The translations under genes and the position numbers were made by a program. The notes under the pieces are model-generated. The model saw nothing but the letters and a program-made list of their open reading frames with translations. It searched no databases and had not been told where the DNA came from. A stretch of DNA of 64,000 nucleotides. It comes from Paenibacillus sp. ACRRX. GTDB lineage: Bacteria; Bacillota; Bacilli; Paenibacillales; Paenibacillaceae. The stretch is taken from contig NZ_JAKRNK010000005.1 in the NCBI RefSeq assembly GCF_022346885.1, positions 186,001 through 250,000 of the forward strand, written 5' to 3'. The number at the start of each line of letters is the position of its first letter. Position 1 is the stretch's first letter. Below are positions 9,199 to 18,922 of this stretch, in pieces.

Positions 9199-10083
9199 TT
9201 ACCCCTTTAACGCTCCAATCATGATTCCTTTGACAAAATAGCGCTGCAAGAACGGATACAAGATCAACATCGGCAGATTCGCCACCACTAGCACCGCATA
9301 TTTTAATCCCTCTACACTCATCTTCATCCGTACGGCAGATTCGGACGTCAACTTAATAAACTCACCGGAATCGCTCTGGATCAGTATTTCACGCAGGATG
9401 AGCTGCAGCGGGAATTTATCCTTGCTCGTCAAGTAAATTAAGGCGTTAAAGTATGAATTCCAATGACCAACCGCATAAAACAGTATCATCACCGCTATAA
9501 TCGGCATCGATAACGGCAGTACGATTCGAAATAATGTCTGAAAATGATTGCAGCCATCGATCATCGCTGACTCCTGCAGTTCACCTGGTATCGACTGTTG
9601 AAAGAACGTACGCATAATAATGATGTTCCAGACAGATACGGCATTCGGAATGACCATGACCCATAACGAATCCAGCATGTTTAAATTTTTGATAAGCAAA
9701 TAGGTTGGAATTAGTCCGCCGCCAAAAAACATCGTAAACACAATCATGCCTGTAATCATGCCTCGCCCCGCAAAATCCTTACGTGATAGTGGATAAGCGG
9801 CGCACACGGTCATCACTAGGTTAATGGCCGTACCAATGAGCGTGTACAAAATCGTATTACCATAACCAAGCAGAATGTCTTTATTTTGAAATATTTTGGT
9901 GTAGGCCTCCAGATTAAATCCTTTCGGAATCAGCCATACATCCCCACGAAGCACATGTTCAGGATCACTAATCGAAGCGCTTAATACAAACAGGAGTGGA
10001 TACAGTACAATGACGGTCAGGATCGTCAACAATACATAGTTAATGATGTTAAATATGCGGTCGCCAAGCGAGCGATCTATCAT
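9199..10083 (-). CDS. ABC sugar permease, LplC/YtcP-like
   Basis: 294 residues with six membrane helices. The EAA loop that contacts the ATPase is visible around residue 190 (ELQESAMIDGCNHFQTLFRI, then VLPLSMP). The C-terminal MIGALKG ending is typical of the LplC/YtcP side of CUT1 permease pairs. It follows the other permease by 12 bases, so the two are translated from one message and form the heterodimeric channel for the binding protein encoded next. The partner ATPase is not encoded here. Confidence 0.92.
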   Translation of the reverse strand: MIDRSLGDRIFNIINYVLLTILTVIVLYPLLFVLSASISDPEHVLRGDVWLIPKGFNLEAYTKIFQNKDILLGYGNTILYTLIGTAINLVMTVCAAYPLSRKDFAGRGMITGMIVFTMFFGGGLIPTYLLIKNLNMLDSLWVMVIPNAVSVWNIIIMRTFFQQSIPGELQESAMIDGCNHFQTLFRIVLPLSMPIIAVMILFYAVGHWNSYFNALIYLTSKDKFPLQLILREILIQSDSGEFIKLTSESAVRMKMSVEGLKYAVLVVANLPMLILYPFLQRYFVKGIMIGALKG

Positions 10084-10095
10084 GTTCTGTTCCTC

Positions 10096-11061
10096 CTACC
10101 ATAAGCTTGTCTCATTCACACGTCGTGCAATGTAATTCACGAGTATTAAGAGCGCAAAGTTAACAACAGCGTTAAACAATCCGACCGCTGCCGAGAAGCT
10201 GTATTGCGCATCCAAAATCCCGGTACGATATACATAAGTGGAGATAATGTCCGAACTGCTCATGTTTAATGAATTTTGCATCAGGAATACTTTTTCAAAG
10301 CCAACCGACATCACACTTCCCAAGTTCAAAATAAGCAGAATAACGATCGTTGGCGCAATCGTAGGTAAATTAATATGCCAAATGCGCTGCAGCTTGCTGG
10401 CGCCGTCTATCGTCGCAGCCTCATGGAGCTGTTGATCCACACCCGACAGCGACGCCAAGTAGATGATCGAGCTCCATCCCATTGTCTGCCAAACATCTGA
10501 CAAAACATATAGCGTCTTAAACCATGCGGGCGAGGTCATAAAGGTGATTGGCTCACCGCCGAAAGCCACAATCATATGGTTGATGATGCCTGTGCTCGGG
10601 TTTAGAAAAATAAACAACATCCCTACAATAACGACCACAGAGAGAAAATGCGGTGCATAGGTAATCGTCTGCACAAGCTTTTTAAAGCCCTCTGCCTTTA
10701 CCTCATTGAGCATGAGTGCCAGTATAATCGGAATGGGAAAGCTCAAGGCCAGTGTATAAAGACTGATCAGAATGGTGTTGCTTAGGAGTCGTTCGAAATA
10801 AAAACTGTTAAAGAATCGTTCAAAATGCTTAAAGCCGACCCATGGGCTATCCCAGATCCCTTTATTAGCTATAAAGTCTTTAAACGCAATTTGGATGCCA
10901 TACATCGGCAAGTAATGAAACACGATGTAATACACAACGACAGGAAGAATAAGCAGGTAAAGCTGCCAATTCTTTGTAAATGCACGCCGGGTCAGCTCCG
11001 ATCTACTGTGCTTTCTGAGCAGCAGAGCGGATGTCTCCAATGTGGAATCCGATGACTTCAT
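10096..11061 (-). CDS. ABC sugar permease, LplB/YtcP-partner-like
   Basis: 321 residues. After a cytoplasmic lead of about 30 residues come six membrane helices; the family landmarks FHYLPMYGIQIAFKDF (residues 50-65) and the EAA loop (LHEAATIDGASKLQRIWHIN, then LPTIAPT) are clear. It is the first permease of the CUT1 pair. The stop lies 12 bases before the second permease and the start 47 bases after the oxidoreductase gene, consistent with one operon. Confidence 0.92.
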   Translation of the reverse strand: MKSSDSTLETSALLLRKHSRSELTRRAFTKNWQLYLLILPVVVYYIVFHYLPMYGIQIAFKDFIANKGIWDSPWVGFKHFERFFNSFYFERLLSNTILISLYTLALSFPIPIILALMLNEVKAEGFKKLVQTITYAPHFLSVVVIVGMLFIFLNPSTGIINHMIVAFGGEPITFMTSPAWFKTLYVLSDVWQTMGWSSIIYLASLSGVDQQLHEAATIDGASKLQRIWHINLPTIAPTIVILLILNLGSVMSVGFEKVFLMQNSLNMSSSDIISTYVYRTGILDAQYSFSAAVGLFNAVVNFALLILVNYIARRVNETSLW

Positions 11062-11108
11062 TGCTTCTCCCTCCTCTGGTGGGACGTACGTGTCGAGTAA
11101 TCATCCGT

Positions 11109-12284
11109 TTAGCCATTCCCCACTGCTGAGACAGCCAGATTCGGGAGGGATGATACAGTCACTACTCCTCCGCCTTTACGGATCGATTCAGTGGCTGCAC
11201 AGCCGACCGCAACGCTCATTCGCCCTGCAAGCGGAGTAGCTACAGGCTCCTTGCCGTCCAGAATCATATCCACGAAGTCTTTACAAATGATCGGATCAGC
11301 GCCGCCATGTGTTCCCTTTGCTTCCTTCACTTCATATACACGGTCAGCTAATTCACGTTCTGTATTTGAGCGACGTGTGTAAACGTATACTTTGTTTTCC
11401 AGTTCGTTATTTTCCAAGCGTCCCTCTGTCCCGATAAACGTATAGTTGCGCTGATAATCAGGTGTAAAATGACATTGCAGGTACGAAGCTTTGATCCCGC
11501 CTTCCAGCTCCATGATCACCATATTATTGTCCTCTACATTCACCTCTTGACGGAAGGCACATTCGATTAAGCGCCCAGGACTCACTTCTGTACAAGTGTC
11601 ACGCTCCTCACACTTCGGACAAGTCAAATCGTTCGGCTTATCACCGCCATAGAAATCAAGGCCGCCAAATGCACTGACCTTTGTTGCATAACGCCCTGTA
11701 ATCCAATGAATGATATCGATATCGTGAGAGCCCTTTTGCAGCAGCAGTCCTGTACTATTCTTGGAATTGGCGTGCCAGTCATGGAAGTAGAAGTAGCCTC
11801 CCCAACCTACAAAGTGCCTTACCCATACCGCTTTAATTTCACCAATAGCTCCAGAGTCTACAATCTCTTTCATCGTACGGTACATGTTCATGTAACGCAT
11901 ATTAAAGCCCACCATCAGATGCTTGCCAGATTCCTGCCACACATTCAAAATGTTATCGCAGCCAGCAACCGTAATCGCCAACGGCTTCTCGCAGAAAACA
12001 TGTTTGCCAGCCTTCAGTGCTGCGATTGCATGCTCTTCATGGCAGAAGTCCGGTGACGTGACTGCGATGGCATCGATATCGTCGCGTGCGATCAATTCCC
12101 GATAATCCGTCGTTACGAATGCATCTGGGTTAATATCTTCCTTGAACTCCTGCAGCCGTTCGGGGTAAATATCAGCTGCCCCTACCACGATAGAGCGCCC
12201 CTCCGGCTGATGCCAATATTTCGCGATTGTGCCTCTGCCTCTTGCACCAATCACACCAATTCTGACTTGTTTGCCTGCTGTCAT
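11109..12284 (-). CDS. Gfo/Idh/MocA family NAD(P)-dependent oxidoreductase
   Basis: 391 residues. A Rossmann NAD(P) fold starts at residue 8 (IGVIGARGRGTIAKYW), with the family catalytic motif EKPLA at 99-103 and the second-domain segment KGSHDIDIIHW (184-194), where the histidine is the usual acid-base residue. Members oxidise or reduce sugars and inositols at a hydroxyl. A cluster of cysteines (C222, C225, C231, C242) in the C-terminal domain is unusual and could bind a metal. It leads an operon with a sugar importer, so it probably handles the imported sugar or its derivative. A cre site and a sigma-A promoter lie upstream. Confidence 0.9.
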   Translation of the reverse strand: MTAGKQVRIGVIGARGRGTIAKYWHQPEGRSIVVGAADIYPERLQEFKEDINPDAFVTTDYRELIARDDIDAIAVTSPDFCHEEHAIAALKAGKHVFCEKPLAITVAGCDNILNVWQESGKHLMVGFNMRYMNMYRTMKEIVDSGAIGEIKAVWVRHFVGWGGYFYFHDWHANSKNSTGLLLQKGSHDIDIIHWITGRYATKVSAFGGLDFYGGDKPNDLTCPKCEERDTCTEVSPGRLIECAFRQEVNVEDNNMVIMELEGGIKASYLQCHFTPDYQRNYTFIGTEGRLENNELENKVYVYTRRSNTERELADRVYEVKEAKGTHGGADPIICKDFVDMILDGKEPVATPLAGRMSVAVGCAATESIRKGGGVVTVSSLPNLAVSAVGNG

Positions 12285-12359
12285 TTCCTCATTCTCCTCT
12301 CGAACTCTCTGTCTCTTTGCCTAATAAACGAATTAAAGCAACAAAGCATAAGTCTAAAT

Positions 12360-12373
12360 ATAAAGCGCTTACA
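12360..12373 (-). promoter_or_regulatory. Catabolite-responsive element (cre) upstream of the sugar operon
   Basis: Read on the minus strand TGTAAGCGCTTTAT matches the CcpA consensus TGWAARCGYTWNCW at all but one position. It lies 76 bases before the oxidoreductase start and well inside the transcribed leader if the promoter at 12702-12731 is used, so repression would act as a roadblock. Confidence 0.65.
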
Positions 12374-12701
12374 AATAATAGCAGCGAAATGGTGACCCGT
12401 AGAAATTGTAATCCCTATACACAACACCAGATTAGACAACGCTATTGCAAATGTCCTCAGATCATATTAATGCTCACAATGGAGCGTCCACTGGCGATAT
12501 ACAATAGTTTATTCTAGGGTGCGTAGTTGCTTAATCCTGACTCATTCGCTAATAAAGATGTCGTAGGCGCTTGGTGCAAAATGATCTTGATGTGGGAGTG
12601 ATGTGCAAATTCTAAATTGAGTTTGGGTATAATATTGGAGTTTGGGTCATGATGTGCGCTCAATCAGTAATTGGTAAAAGTTTCTTACTCTGCTTGTCGT
12701 C

Positions 12702-12731
12702 ATTATATTATGCGAAAGTTTACGCCGTCAA
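12702..12731 (-). promoter_or_regulatory. Sigma-A promoter for the oxidoreductase/sugar importer operon
   Basis: Minus-strand TTGACG and TATAAT are separated by 18 bases, giving a start near 12695 and a leader of about 410 bases. The rest of the 695-base gap (12285-12979) shows a repeated GAGTTTGGGT but no gene. Confidence 0.6.
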
Positions 12732-12979
12732 CACGTTTTTTGGATTAAAATAAAAAAATTCAAACTTTATGATTTGGGGCAAATGTAGTTACTTTTTTGC
12801 ACAAAATTATGCTATCATCTTCGTCGCCATAAGCAGTACGCACTTCCCGCAGCTCCTCCAATCCCACCTCGTAATTCCACTTGCTCAGACAGGAATAACT
12901 TGTCTTACAGCGAATTAACAATTATGGGTGTACATCAAGCGGTAACCAGCATAATGAAATGCTCAGGAGGAGATTGATC

Positions 12980-13900
12980 ATGACTAAAGTATTAGTATTG
13001 GGCGGAACTCGCTTCTTTGGCAAGAAGCTCGTCCAATTGCTGCTTGAGGATGGGACGGACGTTACGCTAGTAACCCGTGGACAAACCGTGGATACATTTG
13101 GCGATCAAGTGAAACGCCTTCAGTTGGATCGTACAGATCAAGCGGCGTTGGCCGCCGCTGTTGGCGAGAGCGAGTGGGATGTCGTGTACGATAACATTTG
13201 TTTCTTTCCCCAGGATGCTCTTAGTGCCTGCGAGATATTTGCCGGCAAAGTGAAGCGATACATTTTCACCTCCACCATGGCCGTATATGAATTCGGAGAT
13301 CAGATGCACCCGGAAGACGATTTTAATCCTTACACGTATCCGATTCCGGTAAAGCTTCCTGCTGAACCTTCCTATGCGGAGGGGAAACAGTTAGCCGAGG
13401 CGGTTCTGTTCCAACAAGCACCGTTTCCAGTCTGTGCCGTTCGCTTTCCCATTGTGCTTGGTACAGATGACTATACAGAGCGGCTGTTGTTCCATGTTGA
13501 GCGTGTACAGCAAGAACTCCCCATCGGGATTCCGAATCTGGACGCAGTAATGGGCTTTATCACTTCCGACGAGGCGGCTCGCTTCTTATTCTGGCTGAAG
13601 AATCAGCATTTCGAAGGCCCTGTGAACGCTCGCTCCGATGGGGAGTTGTCCATCGGTCAAATTATGAAGCTGATTGAAGCCGAGGTGGGCACAAAAGCGC
13701 TCATTGAGAAGCCATCGGCAGCAGACGACACTCTGAAGCAGGCGGACGGCTCTGCGTCCCCGTTCGGAATCACGGCCAGTTGGCGGATGGACACAAGTAA
13801 AGCAGTGCAGCACGGGTTTGAGTTTGACAAAGTTACGGAGTGGTATCCGAGGTTGATCAAGGAATTGGCATTGGCATCAGAATCAAAAGCAGCTGATTGA
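12980..13900 (+). CDS. NAD-dependent epimerase/dehydratase-like protein (SDR)
   Basis: 306 residues from the ATG at 12980, which has CAGGAGGAG spaced seven bases upstream; an in-frame ATG at 12959 lacks a site. The Rossmann fold opens with VLVLGGTRFFGKKLV, the extended-SDR glycine motif. The usual YxxxK catalytic pair appears as Y with K in YAEGKQLAEAV near residue 137. Serine/threonine before it lies in FTSTMAVYE. Related proteins include isoflavone-reductase-like and RNA-binding CSP41-like SDRs; the substrate is not clear. Monocistronic, with a strong terminator after it. Confidence 0.82.
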   Translation: MTKVLVLGGTRFFGKKLVQLLLEDGTDVTLVTRGQTVDTFGDQVKRLQLDRTDQAALAAAVGESEWDVVYDNICFFPQDALSACEIFAGKVKRYIFTSTMAVYEFGDQMHPEDDFNPYTYPIPVKLPAEPSYAEGKQLAEAVLFQQAPFPVCAVRFPIVLGTDDYTERLLFHVERVQQELPIGIPNLDAVMGFITSDEAARFLFWLKNQHFEGPVNARSDGELSIGQIMKLIEAEVGTKALIEKPSAADDTLKQADGSASPFGITASWRMDTSKAVQHGFEFDKVTEWYPRLIKELALASESKAAD

Positions 13901-13919
13901 ATTCTATAAATCCTTAAAA

Positions 13920-13955
13920 GAAGACGGTCCCTTCAATAAAGGGACCGTCTTCTAG
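13920..13955 (+). terminator. Strong intrinsic terminator
   Basis: GAAGACGGTCCC (13920-13931) pairs perfectly with GGGACCGTCTTC (13941-13952) with a nine-base loop. Confidence 0.85.
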
Positions 13956-13993
13956 GTTTAATCTCAACGCCATCTTAACCTGTAACAGGGTAA

Positions 13994-14149
13994 TTAACTT
14001 ACTCTAATTTCGTACAATTCGTAATCATTACCACCGAATTTGGTTACCTCGAATCTGAAATTTATATAAATGCTGCTAAATGCACCCCAGTCTTTTGGCG
14101 AATAATAATATTGGTTTACTTGGCTGGCAGACTGCTCGAAACATTTCAC
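13994..14149 (-). pseudogene. Short protein-like remnant, possibly a gene end
   Basis: A 51-codon minus-strand frame (GTG 14149 to TAA 13994) has aromatic-rich, protein-like content such as QYYYSPKDWGAFSSIY and KFGGNDYELYEIRVS. There is no ribosome site before the GTG and an in-frame TGA lies three codons further upstream. It could be the tail of a decayed gene or a small real gene. I cannot name a family. The rest of the 13956-14236 gap shows nothing else. Confidence 0.35.
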
Positions 14150-14236
14150 TAGTGATCATAGCAGCTTCAGACAACCATGTACGAAATAAATAAACATCAC
14201 TACTACAAAAAGCTCAGCTTCACATTCTATAAAAAA

Positions 14237-14271
14237 GGTTATTAGAATGCTCTACTCGCACTCTAATAACC
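14237..14271 (-). terminator. Terminator after kbl
   Basis: GGTTATTAGA (14237-14246) is complementary to TCTAATAACC (14262-14271); on the minus strand TTTTTTATAG follows. It lies 16 bases after the kbl stop. Confidence 0.85.
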
Positions 14272-14286
14272 TATATCATCAGCTAT

Positions 14287-15465
14287 CTAAATCAATCCAA
14301 ACTCTCGTCCTACCCGCTCCAGCACATCAGCCGCAAACTTCAAATCTTCCTCCGTATGCTGTGCCGTTACAATGAGGCGTACACGCCCTTTGTCCATCGC
14401 CACTGTCGGATAGACGATACCTTGTGCACACAGACCTTCTTCCAGCAGCCGCTTCGAGAACGCAAGCGCTCGCGCCGACTCGCCCACAATAATGGGAATG
14501 ATCGGCGTCTCACTGTCGCCCGTATTAAATCCTAACTGCTGCAGCTTCGTCCGGAAGCTAGTTGCATTCGACCACAGAAGTTCCGTCAACTCAGGCTCTC
14601 CTTGCAGCACTTCAATAGCTGCAATACACGATGCCGCAACTGAAGGCGGCAGCGATGTACTGAACAGAAATGCACGCGCACTGTTCACCATCAAGTCCTT
14701 TGCAACTTGGGCAGTTGCTACATAACCGCCTACAGAACCAACGGCCTTGGACAACGTACCAATTTGGAAGTGTACACGTCCCTTTAAGCCAAAGTGGTCG
14801 GTAGAGCCTTTGCCATGCTTGCCAAGCACGCCGCTCGCGTGCGCATCATCCACATATACGAGCGCATCGTAGCGCTCGGCCAGCTCTACGATGGCTGGCA
14901 GCGGCGCAATGTCGCCGTCCATGCTGAACACACCGTCCGTCACAACGATCTTCTGACGGAACGATCCACATTCTTTCAGCACCGCTTCGAGCTGATTCAT
15001 GTCCTTATGGGCAAAAATACGCCGATTCGCTTTGGTTAAACGAATGCCGTCAATGATGCTTGCGTGATTCAGCTCGTCGCTAATCACAACATCGTCTGCT
15101 CCCAGAATCGTGCCAAGCACACCTTGATTGGTCGTAAACCCAGATTGAAACACAAGCGCAGCTTCCGTCCCTTTAAATGCAGCAAGCTTCTGTTCAAGCT
15201 CATCATGTATGGCCAGTGTCCCGGTAATGGTCCGAACCGAACCCGCACCTACACCATATTTCTCCGTCGCTTCAATAGCAGCTTGTTTCAGCTTAGGATG
15301 ATGAGTCAGTCCCAAATAGTTGTTAGAAGACATCTGCAGCACCCGTTTGCCGCCTGCTAATGTCATCCATGCATCTGATCCGTCTTCCCAGACGGTCAAC
15401 GGACGATAACGTCCCGCTTCTTTAAGCTCCTGTAGTTGCTGCGCAATGATATCAAAACCTGCCAT
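14287..15465 (-). CDS. kbl: Glycine C-acetyltransferase (2-amino-3-ketobutyrate CoA ligase)
   Basis: 392 residues from ATG 15465, which has AGGGAGG upstream; an earlier in-frame start lacks one. It is a PLP-dependent alpha-oxoamine synthase: the aldimine lysine is in FQIGTLSKAVGSVGGYV (about residue 240), with VYVDDAHASGVLG holding the aspartate and histidine that grip the cofactor, and the substrate loop SSNNYLGLTHHP near residue 50. Kbl cleaves 2-amino-3-ketobutyrate with CoA to glycine and acetyl-CoA. The close relative BioF (8-amino-7-oxononanoate synthase) is the main alternative by sequence; the neighbouring threonine dehydrogenase gene settles on Kbl. It is the second step of threonine breakdown. 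Confidence 0.9.
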   Translation of the reverse strand: MAGFDIIAQQLQELKEAGRYRPLTVWEDGSDAWMTLAGGKRVLQMSSNNYLGLTHHPKLKQAAIEATEKYGVGAGSVRTITGTLAIHDELEQKLAAFKGTEAALVFQSGFTTNQGVLGTILGADDVVISDELNHASIIDGIRLTKANRRIFAHKDMNQLEAVLKECGSFRQKIVVTDGVFSMDGDIAPLPAIVELAERYDALVYVDDAHASGVLGKHGKGSTDHFGLKGRVHFQIGTLSKAVGSVGGYVATAQVAKDLMVNSARAFLFSTSLPPSVAASCIAAIEVLQGEPELTELLWSNATSFRTKLQQLGFNTGDSETPIIPIIVGESARALAFSKRLLEEGLCAQGIVYPTVAMDKGRVRLIVTAQHTEEDLKFAADVLERVGREFGLI

Positions 15466-15592
15466 ACTTATGACCTCCCTACTCATTTATCATACTCAAC
15501 TCACAACCATCTGTTGGTTATACCAAACTATTGTGTTCTACCTTCATCTCAATACTTCAAGATTAATACCCATATTTTCATAAAATATAGAT

Positions 15593-15636
15593 GTGTATAC
15601 ACCTGCGCACCTATAACTCATTCCACACGTGTACAC
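15593..15636. promoter_or_regulatory. Two short palindromes in the tdh-kbl gap
   Basis: GTGTATACAC (15593-15602) and GTGTACAC (15629-15636) are perfect palindromes whose centres lie 35 bases apart in the 349-base gap between tdh and kbl. They could be operators or chance AT-rich palindromes. The rest of the gap holds no convincing gene; a short protein-like frame appears near 15690-15755 without a start. Confidence 0.3.
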
Positions 15637-15814
15637 TATAACCTCTTGTACGATATGACAAATTAACAGCAAAGCCAGCTATAATAGCCTTAGCTCAAGT
15701 ACATTGCCGTCATTTAATAGAACCTGGCCTCCAACTGCCACTCGTGCACTTTATGACACAAATAGCCTTCTGACTGCTGTACCGTCCAACTGTCATGTGC
15801 ATGTTTACGTACAA

Positions 15815-16873
15815 TTAAGATGATGTCCGGTCGTGCCAGAACACAATCTTACCGCAATTCCCAGAAGCCATTAGGGCAAACGCCTCTTCGTACTGATCCA
15901 ATGTAAAGTGATGTGTCACCAGCGGAGACAAATCAATTCTGCCGCGCTCCAGCAGACCTTTTAGTTGATACCACGTATCATACATCCGGCGCCCCGTAAT
16001 GCCGTGAATGTGAAGTCCCTTAAAAATAATGTCCTGCGCTAAATCAAACGGCACTTCCTTTGTAGGAATGCCTAATAAGGAAACACGTGCTGCTTGTGAA
16101 GCCGCTTTCAGAGAATCCCTGATCGCATCAGGATGTCCGGACATCTCCAGCACTACTTCCGCACCTTCACCGTCAGTCGCTTCCATAATGACATCAACCA
16201 GTGACTCTTCGCGGCTGTTGATTACAACATCAGCTCCCATTGTTTTGGCCATCGCAAGTCGATAAGGATTAATATCGACCGCAAATATCGTGCCGCTGCC
16301 GCAAGCCTTTGCTACTGCAATTGCCATCAGTCCGATTGGACCAACGCCAACCACCGCAACGCTTTTCCCTACAACATCACCGCTAAGTACCGTTTGTACG
16401 GCGTTGCCGAGCGGATCTTGAAGACATGCAATCTCTAATGGTAGGTTAGGATCGTTATGGATCACATTGCTGGCACGCACGATTGCATATTCCGCAAAGC
16501 ATCCTGGAATCGTTATGCCGAAGCTTTTCGTATTTTTGCATACATGGGCATTGCCTGTACGACAAGGCTTACATTGACCACATACGACATGTCCTTCACC
16601 AGATACATAGTCGCCTATCTTCACATTAGTTACTTCATCCCCGATTGCTTCCACAATACCTGCAAATTCGTGTCCAAATACGTTAGGAGTTACCACAGTT
16701 TTTGAAGCCCACTCGTCCCATTTATATATATGAACGTCCGTCCCGCAGATAGACGAGGTCTTTACACGCACGAGCACATCGTGAGGTCCGCAAGTCGGAA
16801 TGGGTACTTCTTTTAACACGGCACCGGGCTTGCGCTCATCTTTCACTAATCCGATCATCGTTCCACTTAACAT
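15815..16873 (-). CDS. tdh: L-threonine 3-dehydrogenase
   Basis: 352 residues. A zinc-dependent medium-chain alcohol dehydrogenase: the catalytic zinc ligands are C43-like in SSICGTDVHIY and H in VFGHEFAGIV; the structural zinc cysteines are in GEGHVVCGQCKPCRTGNAHVC; the NAD fold starts at VAVVGVGPIGLMAIAVAKACG. Length and the HIYKWDEWA stretch are characteristic of Tdh. It oxidises threonine to 2-amino-3-ketobutyrate, which Kbl (next gene, same strand) splits to glycine and acetyl-CoA. GGAGAGGGG precedes the ATG. A divergent XRE-cupin regulator starts 187 bases upstream. Confidence 0.93.
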   Translation of the reverse strand: MLSGTMIGLVKDERKPGAVLKEVPIPTCGPHDVLVRVKTSSICGTDVHIYKWDEWASKTVVTPNVFGHEFAGIVEAIGDEVTNVKIGDYVSGEGHVVCGQCKPCRTGNAHVCKNTKSFGITIPGCFAEYAIVRASNVIHNDPNLPLEIACLQDPLGNAVQTVLSGDVVGKSVAVVGVGPIGLMAIAVAKACGSGTIFAVDINPYRLAMAKTMGADVVINSREESLVDVIMEATDGEGAEVVLEMSGHPDAIRDSLKAASQAARVSLLGIPTKEVPFDLAQDIIFKGLHIHGITGRRMYDTWYQLKGLLERGRIDLSPLVTHHFTLDQYEEAFALMASGNCGKIVFWHDRTSS

Positions 16874-16962
16874 TTGATTGCCCCTCTCCGCTTTTTTTCA
16901 TAAAATAGAGTACATAACGATTTACCGATCCATCCTAAATACATCAAATTTCATCTTGTATA

Positions 16963-16995
16963 TTATATTACACATTTGTACGTTATATTGCACAT
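16963..16995. promoter_or_regulatory. Direct-repeat operator between tdh and the XRE-cupin regulator
   Basis: TTATATTACACAT (16963-16975) and TTATATTGCACAT (16983-16995) are near-identical and exactly 20 bases apart, about two helical turns. Two dimers could bind the same face of DNA in the shared promoter region. Confidence 0.55.
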
Positions 16996-17059
16996 GTATT
17001 TTTGTAGGATGTTGGATGGCTTTTCGTGTACGCGCGGAAGAGACAGAGAGGGGACAACC

Positions 17060-17629
17060 ATGCAAGAACAAATTCACCAGAAGATCGGTAAGAACTTGCA
17101 AGAAATTCGCAAATCTCGTGGGCTAAGCCTCGATGCCGTAGCGGAGCTAAGCGGTGTAAGCAAAGGAATGCTCGGTCAGATTGAGCGCGGGGAATCGAAT
17201 CCAACCATTTCAGTTCTATGGAAAATTGTAAACGGCCTTCGTATCTCCTTTGCCACCTTAATGGAAGATTCTGCGCCGCAGGTTACGATCGTGAAGATGG
17301 AAGACACCACCCCGCTGATTGAAGAAGACGGCGCTTATCGCGCTTATCCCATCTTTCCTTTCGAGCAGGACCGCGGATTTGAAGTATACAGCGTCGTCAT
17401 TGAGCCAGGCAATTCGCATACGTCTGAAGCACACTATGAAGGCGTTGAGGAATTTATCATGGTGATGGAAGGCGAACTGCGAGTAGAGGTTGGCGGTGAG
17501 ACATATACGCTGCAGCCAAGCTTGGCCATTCGTTTCTCCGCGGATCAGCCTCATACGTATTATAATGATACGGATAAGACGATTCGTTACACCACACTTA
17601 TTCATTACCCTTCTTCTAATAAGCGGTAA
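17060..17629 (+). CDS. XRE-family regulator with C-terminal cupin domain
   Basis: 189 residues from ATG 17060, with AGAGGGG nine bases upstream. Residues 8-62 form a Cro/CI-type helix-turn-helix (IRKSRGLSLDAVAELSGVSK, GMLGQIERGESNPTISVLW). Residues about 110-180 are a cupin barrel (HYEGVEEFIMVMEGELRV, then SADQPHTYYND) that would sense a small ligand. Many such regulators control amino acid use. Its divergent position to tdh, and the direct repeat between them, point to control of threonine breakdown; the ligand could be threonine or glycine, which is inference. Confidence 0.88.
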   Translation: MQEQIHQKIGKNLQEIRKSRGLSLDAVAELSGVSKGMLGQIERGESNPTISVLWKIVNGLRISFATLMEDSAPQVTIVKMEDTTPLIEEDGAYRAYPIFPFEQDRGFEVYSVVIEPGNSHTSEAHYEGVEEFIMVMEGELRVEVGGETYTLQPSLAIRFSADQPHTYYNDTDKTIRYTTLIHYPSSNKR

Positions 17630-17649
17630 AGTATCTATGTTGATAAAGG

Positions 17650-18826
<1,177 letters not shown>

Positions 18827-18835
18827 TTATAAAAA

Positions 18836-18874
18836 GAACCGCTCTGCATCATGACCAAGATTACAGAGCGGTTC
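18836..18874 (-). terminator. Terminator after the NlpC/P60 gene
   Basis: GAACCGCTCTG (18836-18846) pairs perfectly with CAGAGCGGTTC (18864-18874); on the minus strand TTTTTATAATC follows. Confidence 0.85.
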
Positions 18875-18922
18875 CCTTTATATAACTTTAAGCTATAAAT
18901 AATATGATGAATAAGTGCCATT

